A stretch of DNA of 64,000 bases. It comes from Atopsyche davidsoni. Taxonomy: Eukaryota; Arthropoda; Insecta; Trichoptera; Hydrobiosidae. Location of the stretch: assembly GCA_022113835.1 (NCBI GenBank), contig JAILWY010000004.1:4033501-4097500 (forward strand), written 5' to 3'. Shown here piece after piece: positions 37,450-49,000 of the stretch. The first letter of the stretch is position 1, and every line of letters starts with the position of its first letter. The position numbers and the translations under genes were made by a program. The notes below the pieces were generated by a model. It had not been told where the DNA came from and searched no databases. It worked only from the letters and a program-made list of their open reading frames with translations.

Positions 37450-40400
37450 CTGAATATAAATGTCACCCCCCGGCTCGGGCATTTGTTTGTCCCGCCCTTT
37501 GCTTGCTTATTTTTTAGTGCTTTCTGCTCCGGGAGCTTAAAAATATATTCTTATAAAAAAGCGATAACAATTACTTGCCTAGAAAAACGCGCCTGAAGGC
37601 AAGGCTGGTATCTTTTTGAAACTTCGTTTTTGTTATTATTGCAGAAGCGTACTTTTCTTTTTAGATTCTTAAGTGTCACGGACGTTGATTCCATGTTGTT
37701 GACACGTGGAATTTTTCAATCACTCATTATTTCATTTATATTATACCTACTTAAGTTGCCAGCAGGAGAATTTTTTACGTATTTGTTACTCTGTCGTTGA
37801 TCGATGATGCTTTTAATCGGCATATATTGATCTTTATTTACCTGAATAACCATTAAATCACTACATGAACATTTCATGTGTAAAAATAAACTTTTTCTTT
37901 TATTATTTAAAAGGTTTTTTTTTGAGAATATCAATCAATTAAATGACGTTCCAGAAAATATGATTTATATTTCTGTGTGACTAGAATTTTTGTCCCTGGG
38001 GATATTTTTCCCTTGTCAAATGAAATCTCTCTTATCTTCATAAGCAGAAATAAAAAAGTTTCTGGGAAATAAAATACGTGCCCCTCTAATTTTGATTATA
38101 AAAGTTAATTGATTAATCTGTTTTTTTTATATGATAATAAATTGAATAAAATGTAACAATACGTATTGGTTAACACTTCAAATGGTTAAGTGAAACACGT
38201 CAGTTCTCTAAATAAATAAACTTCGTTTAGAGAGAAACAGAGTAAATTGAATTTGAGATACTTGAAGACAGACCTTTACAAAGTCACCTTGATAAACCGC
38301 AACACTTTTAAACGTAATAAAACTTGTTTATTTGTGAAAAAAGATACAGCACACGAGAAGAGCACGTAGAGTTGTAAATGTATAAATAATCATATTTTTA
38401 TCACAAGTATTTCATACATCAGTTACATCACAAGCAATGTTTTAAAATATAAATGTAGATTTGATCTTTGACAAACATCTTTGTTTTTAAAAACATTTTT
38501 TTTTATATTTTATGTCATTTATTTTTTATCTAAGCTCGTTCATTTTTTTTTTCAAGCTGCTGTATTTTAAGGCAGTTCTGTTTTCACGAGGGTAATCTCT
38601 CAGAGACGTCGCCGGGTAAGCCCACTTACTTGCACCTTAAGAGTAATTTAGAAGCATTTCAGGAGTCTACATAATTGGCAATAAATTCCTCGTTCCTGGT
38701 CATCCAGCTGGGGGAAACTGGCTGTGAAATATATTGCCGCCCCACGATGAGGGGGAGAACCAATCTGCGACAGATTGACCTGAAACCGGGTGGGTTATTG
38801 CATGCCTTCTCACATTATTAAACCGTGACAATACATTTGCTACGTGTTGAGATATCAACCAGCTTTAATAAAGTAACATTTAAATTAATTCATAAATTCT
38901 TTCTAAAAATATATTTTCTATATAATCAAAGAGTGAATCAAAAGTACAAGTAAAAGCGGTAATTTTTTTTCACATATTCCAAAATTAATTACTATGAAAA
39001 AATGCCTTGTAAAAAGGTCTTTTAAGAATTTCAAAATATTATTATATTAATATTAGTATTATGCAACGATTCCTTTATTATATCTCTCCACATATTATGT
39101 AACATTCCCGGTGGAGTAGTCTCTTGAGAATATACAGGCTGGTACTTGTATGATTATCTTTGCATCTTTAATGAATAGGAACTGACGATGAAAGCGTTTT
39201 CCCCGCTTACTATCCCGACTAAGAACGCATTGAAATAATAATCCAAGCGAGGCCATACACAAGAGTATGTAAGAAATAAGGGATGGAGGAATATTATTCA
39301 TATTATTATATAACATTCAAATAAAAATCATTATAATTTTGTAACGTTAAAAAAAAATAAGTACACTGAATAGTATATTAAATTATCAATGTCTACAAAA
39401 AATAAAATAACTGAATTTATATTAAATCTGGTTTCTTAGATATTCAGTTGCCTGAAGTTTTCAGTCTTCAGAAAACTTAGGGAATTTCAGGGGTGAAATC
39501 TTTGAAAATAGTCTAAAAACTAAAAAAAATAGTTTAGGTATCCGAATACAAACATTGAAACTTGAGATATTCCAAATAATAAGAAAAAAATTTACATAAT
39601 ATTAAAAGAGATGCAAGTCCTCTTTGCAGAAGTATTTAAAAATCAAAAGTCAGAATAAAAATTGATGTATCGAGCAAATTTAAGATGGGATGAATTGTCT
39701 GAAGGTAAAATAAAGATTTCAGGAATTCCCTAAAAACACTTATTTCGATATTAAATAACTAATAACTGACAAAAAAATAATGAAGTTCCGAACAGCCCGT
39801 AAAATACTCTTAAAGATTAATGAGATTTATATTAGTTATTTGATTTTTTTTATAATTATTTTTATACGCTGGTAAAAAGTAATATATTTTTTAAGTTTTA
39901 TAAAGTATTCAACATATATCAACAACAATTCGAAATGTCAACATTAATTTATAATAATAAATTTTTCACATCGCCTTATTTATTGCCCAGTTTAATTCGC
40001 ATATTAAGACTAACTTGTTTTATTTGTGTTATAAAACAAATATGAATATCCGATTGGTTAGAAACATTTTCTGCCAGTATTTTTGCTTTTCAAGTGTTTC
40101 TTTAGATTTAAGCCAGTAGAAACCATTAGAACCTCGTATAAACTCATATATATTGTTTTCTTTATGCTTCAAACATAAAAGTGGAACTTTTTCAAAAAAA
40201 ATTAAATCAATATAGATTTGACCTACTCTGGTAAGATTTTTTTGCCGCTTTACAGCAGTTAAAAGTTTGCAGGTTCAAGTTGCTTCCATCAGGTAAACTG
40301 AAATTGAAGTATAGTTGGTTCCGATCGCTAAATCATCATCAGGGACCACGAGCATCACGACATGGTTGTCACTGATCGATTCCCCCTTTTCCACGATGGA

Positions 40401-41339
40401 AACTTCAGCCTGGGAATTAGAGTAAGCGACCGGGAGTTAATTAGTCAATTCACTCGACCCTCGTCAATTAAACTCAGGTGGAAGTCGACCGCCGATCTAC
40501 GTGAGCGCACAACCCCTTCAACCCGCGGACCACTACAGCCCTACCCCGAATAGGGGGTCGTAAAAGCCTCGTGTACACGTAATTCTATTGGGGTGTATTA
40601 CTGAAAGGTCAAAAAAATCAACGAACTTGCAAAATAGCAGGCTGTGTAAATTTATTGACAGTACAATGATTGATCTAATGAACCGTTTTGTATACATTTT
40701 TTTAAACAATGAATATGTATAAATATATATACAACCAATTGGCTTTAAAATTACGAGAGTATTAGATTGTGAGTACTTTCACTTTCGCCGAAAATGCTTA
40801 TTTTCTTCTAGCCAATTGGCTTTGAATATATTACAAATTAAACTTGCTGTATAAAGACTTTTTATGGTTACAAATTGATTTGACTACCAATTCGAAAAAA
40901 AATAATTTAAATGAAGCATGAAGCATATTAACGTAAATTTTATTTTATGTTATAATTTAAATTCCCTAAGATGGTACTCCAATTAGTAAGTTAAGTGTTC
41001 AATCAAATTACTTCTATAATGTATGATCTGTCATTCTTAATAATTATGGAAACATAGTAAATTCTTAATGGAATTATTCATTAAATTACGCTTTACCTGT
41101 TTGCGAACAAAATTTATAGCAAACATGAATATATTTTCAGGCTATGAACGTTACTAATAAGGTACAATATTCATGGGCTTTGCTGTGGAATTCCAGTATT
41201 TATAACGGCTTTTGATATTATTTAAAAGTATAAGAAATACATAAATTATTTAGGGTCCATAACAAAGAGATATTTTTTTATCTTCAAATTTTAACTCATG
41301 CTCTAAAAGTAGCGCATGCTTACCAATTACAAGTAAATC
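37450..41339. other. AT-rich non-coding region
   Basis: No gene is supported. Moderately GC-rich patches occur at 38570-38810 and 40240-40580; the latter has a + strand open frame (40362-40553) with no recognisable product. A direct repeat CCAATTGGCTTT occurs twice, at about 40734 and 40812. Confidence 0.55.
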
Positions 41340-42140
41340 TGATACATTCACACAGCTTTCTTTTAATTTTTACTAACCCAAAAACAATAAGAAGACTGTC
41401 ACGTAGCTTTTCCCACACTTTCTATTAATTCAAAATTACCAGCAAGACTTTCACACTTTCTCTTCACTTTCAGTAGCCTATAAAAATCATATAGACATTC
41501 ACATAGCTATCTTTCTTAACAACCCAAAGATATCAAAAATGCTTTCACATAGCTTTCTCTACACTTAAAACTAACCCAATATATAAAACAGAAAAACACA
41601 TAGTTTTCTCTTCGCTCACCAAAAATATCAGAACAATTTTTTCATAGATTTCATTTCACTTTTAACAACCAAAGACTCTATATAGCTTTCTTCAACACAA
41701 AAATATCAGATATACTTTCACAGAGCATATTCCTTGCTTTCTCCAACACAAAAATATTAAATATTCTTTCACGTAGCTTTCTCCTCACTTTTACTAACAT
41801 AAAAATATCAAATACACTTTCACATAGCTTATTCCTTGCTTTCTCCTACACAAAAATATTAAATATACTCTCACGTAGCTTTCTCCTCGCTTTTACTAAC
41901 ATAAAAATATCAGATATACTTTCACATAGCTTATTCTTTGCTTTCTCTTAGACAAAAATATTAAATATACTCTCATGTAGCTTTCTCCTTGCTTTTACTA
42001 ACATAAAAATATTAAATACACTTTCACATAGCTTATTCCTTGCTTTCTCCTACACAAAAATATTAAATATACTCTCACGTAGCTTTCTCCTCGCTTTTAC
42101 TAACATAAAAATATCACTTTTTCATAGCTTTCTGTTTATT
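41340..42140. repeat. minisatellite, 51-bp unit with 102-bp higher-order period
   Basis: The motif CTTTCACATAGCTT...ACAAAAATATTAAATATA alternates with CTCTCACGTAGCTTTCTCC...ACATAAAAATATCAGATATA, each 51 bp. CACATAGCTTATTC recurs at 41821, 41923 and 42025, exactly 102 bp apart. The left part (41340-41760) consists of diverged, irregular copies, and the right part is homogeneous. Confidence 0.9.
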
Positions 42141-44186
42141 TATATCATCCAATATTCATTTCCTGCGAGAGACTTGAGCACGGCATTCGAGATATGCAAA
42201 AAAATAATTTAAAAAACATTATTTTCATTTAAAAATAATAAAATACTCATAATAAAGCATCTTTATTTTTTTCGTATTAATATTTGCTGATTTAACGCGA
42301 AAACTTTTATTTCTGTAGTATTTACCAGAACGCTTTGCAAAAAACTTCAGCAATCTAACAATGAGATTTTCTCTGGACGTTTTTATTTGAACTTTTGAAA
42401 GTTTTACATTTGAAGAAATTTGTACTTTAAAATATTGTTTTACATATCAAGACTATCACATTTTTTTTAAAATGATTTTTTTATGAAATATAGATGAAAT
42501 AATCCAATTCTTTATAAATATTATTGCAAAAAATGTTGTTTATTGGAAGACTACATTTAATTGATAAACAATTTGGAATTACTAACACGTATACGTTAAA
42601 ATTATAAAATTTAATGAAACTCACCGTTCAATGAAAAACTATCATCAAATGTATATATATAAACAATAATTTATTAATCAATTCTGCATGTATATCAAAC
42701 AAAAAATATATGAACTAGTTAGGTTATTTTAAAATTTACGCAATCAACATGAAAATAATAAACAAAAGTTATTCAAACAAATTAGTTAACATCTAAAAAC
42801 CTGAAGGCTATAAAATATTTTTTCTGCACATTTTGAATATATTTTGATCCCCAGAGAACGGCAAGGAAATTGCTTTGGGAATATTTTTTAGAAAATTTCC
42901 ATACCATACACATATTTGTGCTTCAACTTTACACAGTAAATAAAAGCTAATTTTTACTGTCACATCTGAAAACTGAACTGTTAACTCCGTGGACATAGTT
43001 ATTACATCAAAAATCACTGCTTTTATATTGATTGTGAATAATTTAATAGAAATTATTCAGATATTTTTCCATATATATTCTAACTACCCTTAATAACAAG
43101 TAAAGGTTTTAAACTCAAATAACTCGTTTTAAAGTAGAAATTTACGAAAATCGCTACGAACAAACAAGTGCAGCCTTTGCAAACAAAGTATTAACTCTTC
43201 TTTTCAACTTTACTGAGGTTGAGTATAAGTAAAGTGCTTATTTAGTAAAATACACTTCAGATATGAAAACTACAGGGAACCTGTATTAAACCAATAAAAA
43301 TAATAGGAAATTTTAATGTAAATGAAAATATGTTCGTAGGTTTTGGCAGCCGTTGTTTTTAGATATTCTTTTTACTTGGATTTCATGTTGCGTTGTGATT
43401 TGTATCTCCATACGTTTTTGGTCATGGTACTGGAACTATTAAATGAATAAAACAATCACATCGAAAGACACAAATCACAACGCAAATAGATGATTCGTAG
43501 TGCTGGATACACAAGTTATACATATAATATTTTCTAAGTCAGTTCTAAAGTACCTGTGCGTGATATTTGTAACACCCTTTTGCGTTGTGCATTTTTATCA
43601 ATTAGTAAGGAAATATTCTGCGATAGCCGTGTGATATTTTGCGGGTAATCTATATTAATGGGACAGCCCAGCCCGTCGGCGGCTTTAACGTCCCCATTAC
43701 CGGGGCCCGGGCGACCTGCGACCCACCCCCGCCCCCGGAGGCTGCTGGGGCACTACCCTCGGACACACCCTGCCGATGTTTCAGCAACCACTCTACCTGA
43801 CAGCTCCCGGACAGATCGTACGGCCAGAATATTGACGCCAGCATAAATGTACACCTGCAGACCCGATTTCATTACGTACGTCGCCATAGTAAATAGAAGG
43901 CGTTGAAGGAGGCACACTCTCCTGTTCCGCCGAAAGAGCCAGACAAAAAGGTAAAGGATTTTATTACAAACAATAAATATGAATAAACAAATCAATAATC
44001 AATTTGTTTTGTGAGAGATTCGCTTTTAAAGAGCCATTTAATACATGGAGCTTAAGGCGCAAACGCTCACAAGCAATAGCTTGATGAAAAAAAACAACCT
44101 TTTTTTCATATTCCACCATAATAATTATTGGTATTCCGTTATATATATAAAAAATCAAATTTGGTACATCATCTATATATATATAT
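42141..44186. other. AT-rich non-coding region with one GC island
   Basis: No gene is supported. It contains a 15-bp inverted repeat (TGCGTTGTGATTTGT near 43389, complement at 43470-43484) separated by about 66 bases, and a GC-rich island at 43655-43900 (GGGGCCCGGGCG, CCCACCCCCGCCCCCGG). The island has short open frames on both strands but none with a recognisable product. Confidence 0.5.
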
Positions 44187-44727
44187 ATAGGGTTATTGCA
44201 ATCGGGACCGTTATTGCGATATGCTGCGAAAATTTTTAGGCCCAGAGTTGCAGGAATTCCAAGGTTTCAACTCAAAAACGTGGTTTCTACAACACATTCC
44301 ATACATCCAATCAATCAATTGAAGCTGTTAACGAATTATTCCCTAATAAGATCATTTCACGTAGAGGTAACATCAACTGGCCTCCCAGAAGCCCTGACCT
44401 TAGCCCTCTTTGACTATTTTGTATGGGGATACCTTAAAAGTAGGGTTTATGAGTATAATCCGACGAATCTAACGGAATTGAAACAAAACATCAGGTCAGA
44501 AATGGCAGCAATATCGAGGGCTTTGTGTCAGCGAGTTATCAGCAATCTTCGTTCCAGATTAGAAGAGTTCCAGCAGCCTAACAGTCACCATTAGGATAAC
44601 ATCATCTTTTCGAAATAATTTTTCATTTTGTATTCTTATAATCAACAATAAAAAAATACATAATTACTAGTAGTTTTTGTTTTACAGAACTAACAAATAC
44701 CTGATGCTCTGTTTGGACACCCTATAT
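44187..44727 (+). mobile_element. decayed IS630/Tc1-like DNA transposon
   Basis: It runs from TATAGGGT to ACACCCTATA, matching inverted ends next to TA-rich flanks. The interior encodes a relic of the transposase C-terminal half. In one frame NINWPPRSPDLSPL is followed, after a one-base shift at about 44412, by DYFVWGYLKSRVYEYNP and a C-terminal region ending at TAG before 44595. WPPRSPDLxPLDYFxWGYLK is a hallmark of the insect IS630-type elements. The N-terminal domain and the first catalytic Asp are absent, so the copy is internally deleted and non-autonomous. Confidence 0.75.
44196..44594 (+). pseudogene. IS630-type transposase fragment, frameshifted
   Basis: Only the region around the last catalytic motif and the C-terminus survives. 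At least two frame changes are needed: the upstream part (SNQSIEAVNELFPN, IISRRGNINWPPRSPDLSPL) is in one frame and DYFVWGYLKSRVY onward in another because of one extra T at about 44411-44413. A WFLQ remnant near 44283 marks where the DNAPxH motif stood. It cannot encode an active enzyme. Confidence 0.75.
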
Positions 44728-44766
44728 ATAACATAATACAAAGTAAAAAATCTTTCGTACATTTTA

Positions 44767-46036
44767 CCAGGTGTACTCCTAATTAATTTCCGGTTTTTTT
44801 CGATAGATGGTGTTCTGTATTTTGCTTTGCTGTTGGTAGCACTTATATGTCATTTTGTTAAGTAGTTATCGAGTGTCTAAACGGCGTTGACGTTTTCCTA
44901 AAAAAATCTTTTAGAAAGTTTTTATTACGTGTCAAAGATGTCTGCATTCGTACCGAATTTTGAACATATGCGCCATGCATTGGTTTTCATGGAAAAAAGT
45001 GTCCGAGAGCCACCGTGCGCTTGTGGAAGTTTATGGCAATCATGCTTTAACACTTCGAACATGTGAAACGTGGTTTCGACAATTCAGAAATGGAGATTTC
45101 GACCTGAACGACGTCGCATGCTCCGGAAAGCGAAAATCGTTTGATGACGTCGAATTGCAAGCGTATTGGATGAAGACGATACGCAAACGCAACGACAGCT
45201 TGCAGAAGCGCTGGGAGTTCAACAGCAAGCAATCTCCAAACGTCTGCGAGCCATGGGGAAAATTCAGAAGTGCGGAAAGGGGGTGTCGCATGAACTGACC
45301 GAGAGACAAATGGAAAATCAAAAAGTGACATGTGAAATGCTGCTTCAACGATACAAAAGAAAGTCTTTTCTGCATCGTATTGTTCCTGGCGATGAAAAAT
45401 GGATTTTTTTAGAGAACCCTAACAAAAAATCGTGGGTGAGTCCAGGTGAAGCATCGACATCGACGGCACGGCCAAATCGTTTCAGTCGGAAGGCCATGCT
45501 GTGTGTGTGGTGGGACCACACCGGTGTTATCTACTTTGAACTGCTGAAACCTGGTGAAACTGCGAACGCCGTTCGCTACGAACAACAAATCAAAGATTTG
45601 AGCCGAGCAATTGCGGAAAACCGACCAGAATATAAAGAAAGACAGAAGCAGGTGATTTTGCTCCATGACAATGCACCATCGCATAAGTCGAAACACGTTC
45701 GCGACACGCTGGAACAACTCCAGTGGGAAATGTTTGATCATGCGGCTTACTCACCAGACTTGGCCCCATCGGACTACTACCTCTTTGCTTCGCTGGGCCA
45801 CGCACTTTCTGAGCAGCGCTTCGATTCTTATGAAAATTTTCGAAATTGGCTCACCGAGTGGTTCACCACCAAAGACAGTCAATTCTATTGGCGTGGTATC
45901 CACAAATTACCGGAAAAGTGGAAAAAATATATAGAAAACGATGGAAAATATTTTGAATAAAATATCTTTAACACTTCTCTTGCAATATTGTGTTTTATTT
46001 ACAAAAAAACCGGAAATTAATTACAAGTACACCTGG
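44767..46036 (+). mobile_element. mariner-family transposon (1,270 bp) with TIRs and TA duplication
   Basis: The left end CCAGGTGTACTCCTAATTAA... and the right end (complement CCAGGTGTACTTGTAATTAA...) form terminal inverted repeats of about 35 bp with two differences. The TA dinucleotides at 44765-44766 and 46037-46038 are the target duplication. Length and layout are those of a complete mariner. It inserted only 40 bp from the older IS630-like remnant. High TIR identity suggests a fairly young insertion. Confidence 0.93.
44938..45960 (+). pseudogene. mariner transposase (DD34D), two frameshifts
   Basis: The frame opens with MSAFVPNFEHMRHA, is lost near 44985-44995, and continues one frame over with SESHRALVEVYG and LRTCETWFRQFRNGDF (helix-turn-helix, DNA-binding part). 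It returns to the first frame at about 45166 (GCGTATTGGATG, one T fewer than expected for A-L-L-D), giving DEDDTQTQRQLAEALGV. The catalytic half from 45166 is uninterrupted: VPGDEKWIF (first Asp), ILLHDNAPSH (second) and YSPDLAPSDYYLF (third), with 34 residues between the last two, the mariner spacing. The stop is at 45958. The two shifts compensate, but about 60 residues between them are out of frame, so activity is unlikely. Confidence 0.9.
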
Positions 46037-46038
46037 TA

Positions 46039-49000
46039 ATATGAAATTTAAATAAAATACGTTATGGCATAATATATACTAACTACACTGCTTTTGTAAT
46101 TTCATTTTGATTAATACGTTTCTTACAAGAAAAAAAACTACTTAAAAATTGGCATAATCAAAAATTAATTTTAATTAATTTAAACAACAAACATTGTAAC
46201 TAATTTGTTCGAGTATTCCTTTGTAAATGAAATTCTCTTCTGTCTTATTGAAGTTGACTTTGCTTTTCATTTGGGATAAATTTTAAACTGGATTTTTACA
46301 ACTGACTTTTCAATGAAACCTTTTACTTTAGTTCCAGACATTTTGGTAAAAAAAATGTCTGAAATGGTGAAACAAAAGAAAAAAAAAATTTCAACGAATA
46401 TTTAAGTTTGCATGGATTGTCTTAAGTTTTGCGGTTTTTATGTCCCTTAATCTTATTGTGCAGTTTCTTACTGCTACAAAAGCTTTAAGTGTCTTTTATA
46501 AATAAAAAAAAAACCTATTGTGAAATATACGTATTTTTCTTATCGCAGTTTTAAATTATATTTAACTCGGTAACAACAAAAAACAACTTTCAGTCAGCTT
46601 TTTACTTGATTTGATACATTTATCTGTTAAAACAATAACATTAGTAGTAGAAAAAGTATATTAAAATTTAAATCTCATACTTTTATGATATATTTAATAA
46701 CTCTTCTGTATTTTCAAACGATCAACTATCAGGTTTTCAACTACAAGATAATGTATTACTTTATAAAAATATTTTTTTTTTAATATCGATTTTTTTGTAT
46801 TTTATTTCATTTCTACGGTTGAAAATAAACAATAAACGTAGTTAAATATATAAAAGGAAGGCAGTGAATTTATTTTGTTATTCAATTACCGGTAAAACCC
46901 GACGCCCAAATGTTTGTATGGGAGAATTCTTATTGACTGGCCAGGTATTCTTTCCCATTCCGTTCGTCGGACAATAGCCACTCCTGGCATTGTGCTGAGA
47001 GCTATTGGAAATATTTGGGTAGGAAGTTCTTGCATACTGAGCAATACAGCCTTGTACCGGCATTGTTCAAGAAATTCAGGGGATGTGCGTGCTAGCACCT
47101 ACAAGGAATTCGCAAAATTCTGTCTGCTGTTATGCTAACACAAAGCACATGTAATCAAGATTTTAGAAACCAAGATGAAATGCTGAACGCTGAAATTAGA
47201 TGGAGGATGAAGTAATATAAATTAAAGTTGTTCATAGTCCCTGCGGGTTATCTTCAAAAAAATATGTTTTATCTTAACATTAATTCAAAGGAAAAATATA
47301 TATTTGACTGTTCATATTTTAAGCTTAATGTAAATAGTTATCTTTGTATGCCAAGACATTAAAGAAAAACGCCAAAAAATTCAATCTTTATAATGACGGC
47401 TTAGTGAATGATCGAACGAATTTTTTTTTTAAAACAAACTACTAACAGTATTATTTTTTAACTTATTGAATGCAACATACATAATTTAAATAATATTAAA
47501 TTTCAGCAAATTGATATGAAATTGTGTAAATACATTTTTTGAAGTATAGGCGTATTTTGTGTTTATAAACAAAATAATTTAAAAATATTTCTTACGTGAA
47601 TTTGTGATACGATGAAAGCTGCTTGACATAACAAATAAGGTGAAGGCTAAAAAATATAATTGAAAATTGTTTTTTTCACTTACTGAAAACTGAAAACCTG
47701 TTTTCTCTGAAATATGTAAGTGTGCATTAAAAATGTAAGCTGACTTTCAACAAACTGACGAAATCGTAACCGACGTTTATTTCGAAGCTTCCATTAAACT
47801 TATCCAGGCTGCGGTACAACTAAACTGTAGAGGTAAATATTTTAAACAAATTTTACTTAAAACAGCATAGTTTACAGGTAAACTATTTTAATTGTTAAAA
47901 TCCGTAATTATTAAGAGATCGGTACAAAGTTTTAAATGATTTTGTTTATATTTTGCGTTTATAGTAAACAAATAATTTAAGTACGTTAGTTACTATTGTA
48001 TGCTTTATGTAAATGTAACCTTCTGTACATTATCAATTTTCCGAATCGATCTAGATATTGTTGAGAAAAGGCTTTTAAAACAGAGATATCGCACATTTCG
48101 AGTTTACTCATTGATTGATTGATTAAATTTAGATGAAAGCTTTGCAAAGCAATCATTGTATTAAATATATCCTTAATCTGAAATCGTTGTGTGAGGCAGT
48201 CATTATTCACAATAGTAGAACCATAATAGATCTCCTAAATAAGCGTTCCCGATTACAATATATATTTCAAAAAATTAGTTCAAAATAAATCGATTATATA
48301 TTGTTCATATTATTTAAATTTGTAGGTTTAAAAAACACGTGTCATCAATAACAAAGAAATTATAACAAAAAATTGTTTTTTTACGAAAATACCTCAATAA
48401 CCTATAGATCGTGTTATTTATACTTTGTTTCTTATTTTTATTTTTTTCAATCATTTATTTATTCGTTTTTTAGAGTTTTTTTACAACTGACTCATTAACT
48501 AGTATTATCAGATCTTATCGTTTATGTCCATTTAACAGAATCTGCTGAAAATCAATAAAGCTTAATCCTTGAGGCACAAGACATCCCCTACTATTAGTGT
48601 ATATATTAGCTTTTTACTTTATATAAAAGCTTCAGTACTAAAACAATAGCCTATCATTCATTTTACTTCTCAAGGAGTCACTGTAATAAATTTGATTTGA
48701 TCATAAATATTCTGCCTTGTAATATTCTATTAAGGAAATTCAATTACGTATATATAATTTATCACACTAACGTTTATACTAAATAAATTTATATAGCTGA
48801 AATTCAATTTCCCTTGTTTATACGACAGTTAACAATTTTTCTCTATAATATAAATTGATTATTTTTATTATTAAAACTAATAAAAAAACAGTATTTTCTT
48901 TTGTTTGTAAAAATAATCTATAAACTCAAAAAGCTTAAATATCTAAAAAAAACTAGGTTTGGTTATTTAAAAAAGTTATTTAATTTTTACTACGACGTTA

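Noticed and set aside
43650..43995. Open frames in the GC-rich island on both strands
   Set aside because: Overlapping frames without domain, codon bias or splice sites; treated as a GC island.
46878..47098. Conserved-looking - strand frame (ARTSPEFLEQCRYKAVLL...)
   Set aside because: Both strands are open over the same stretch, no family is recognised and there are no splice sites or element ends; left unassigned.
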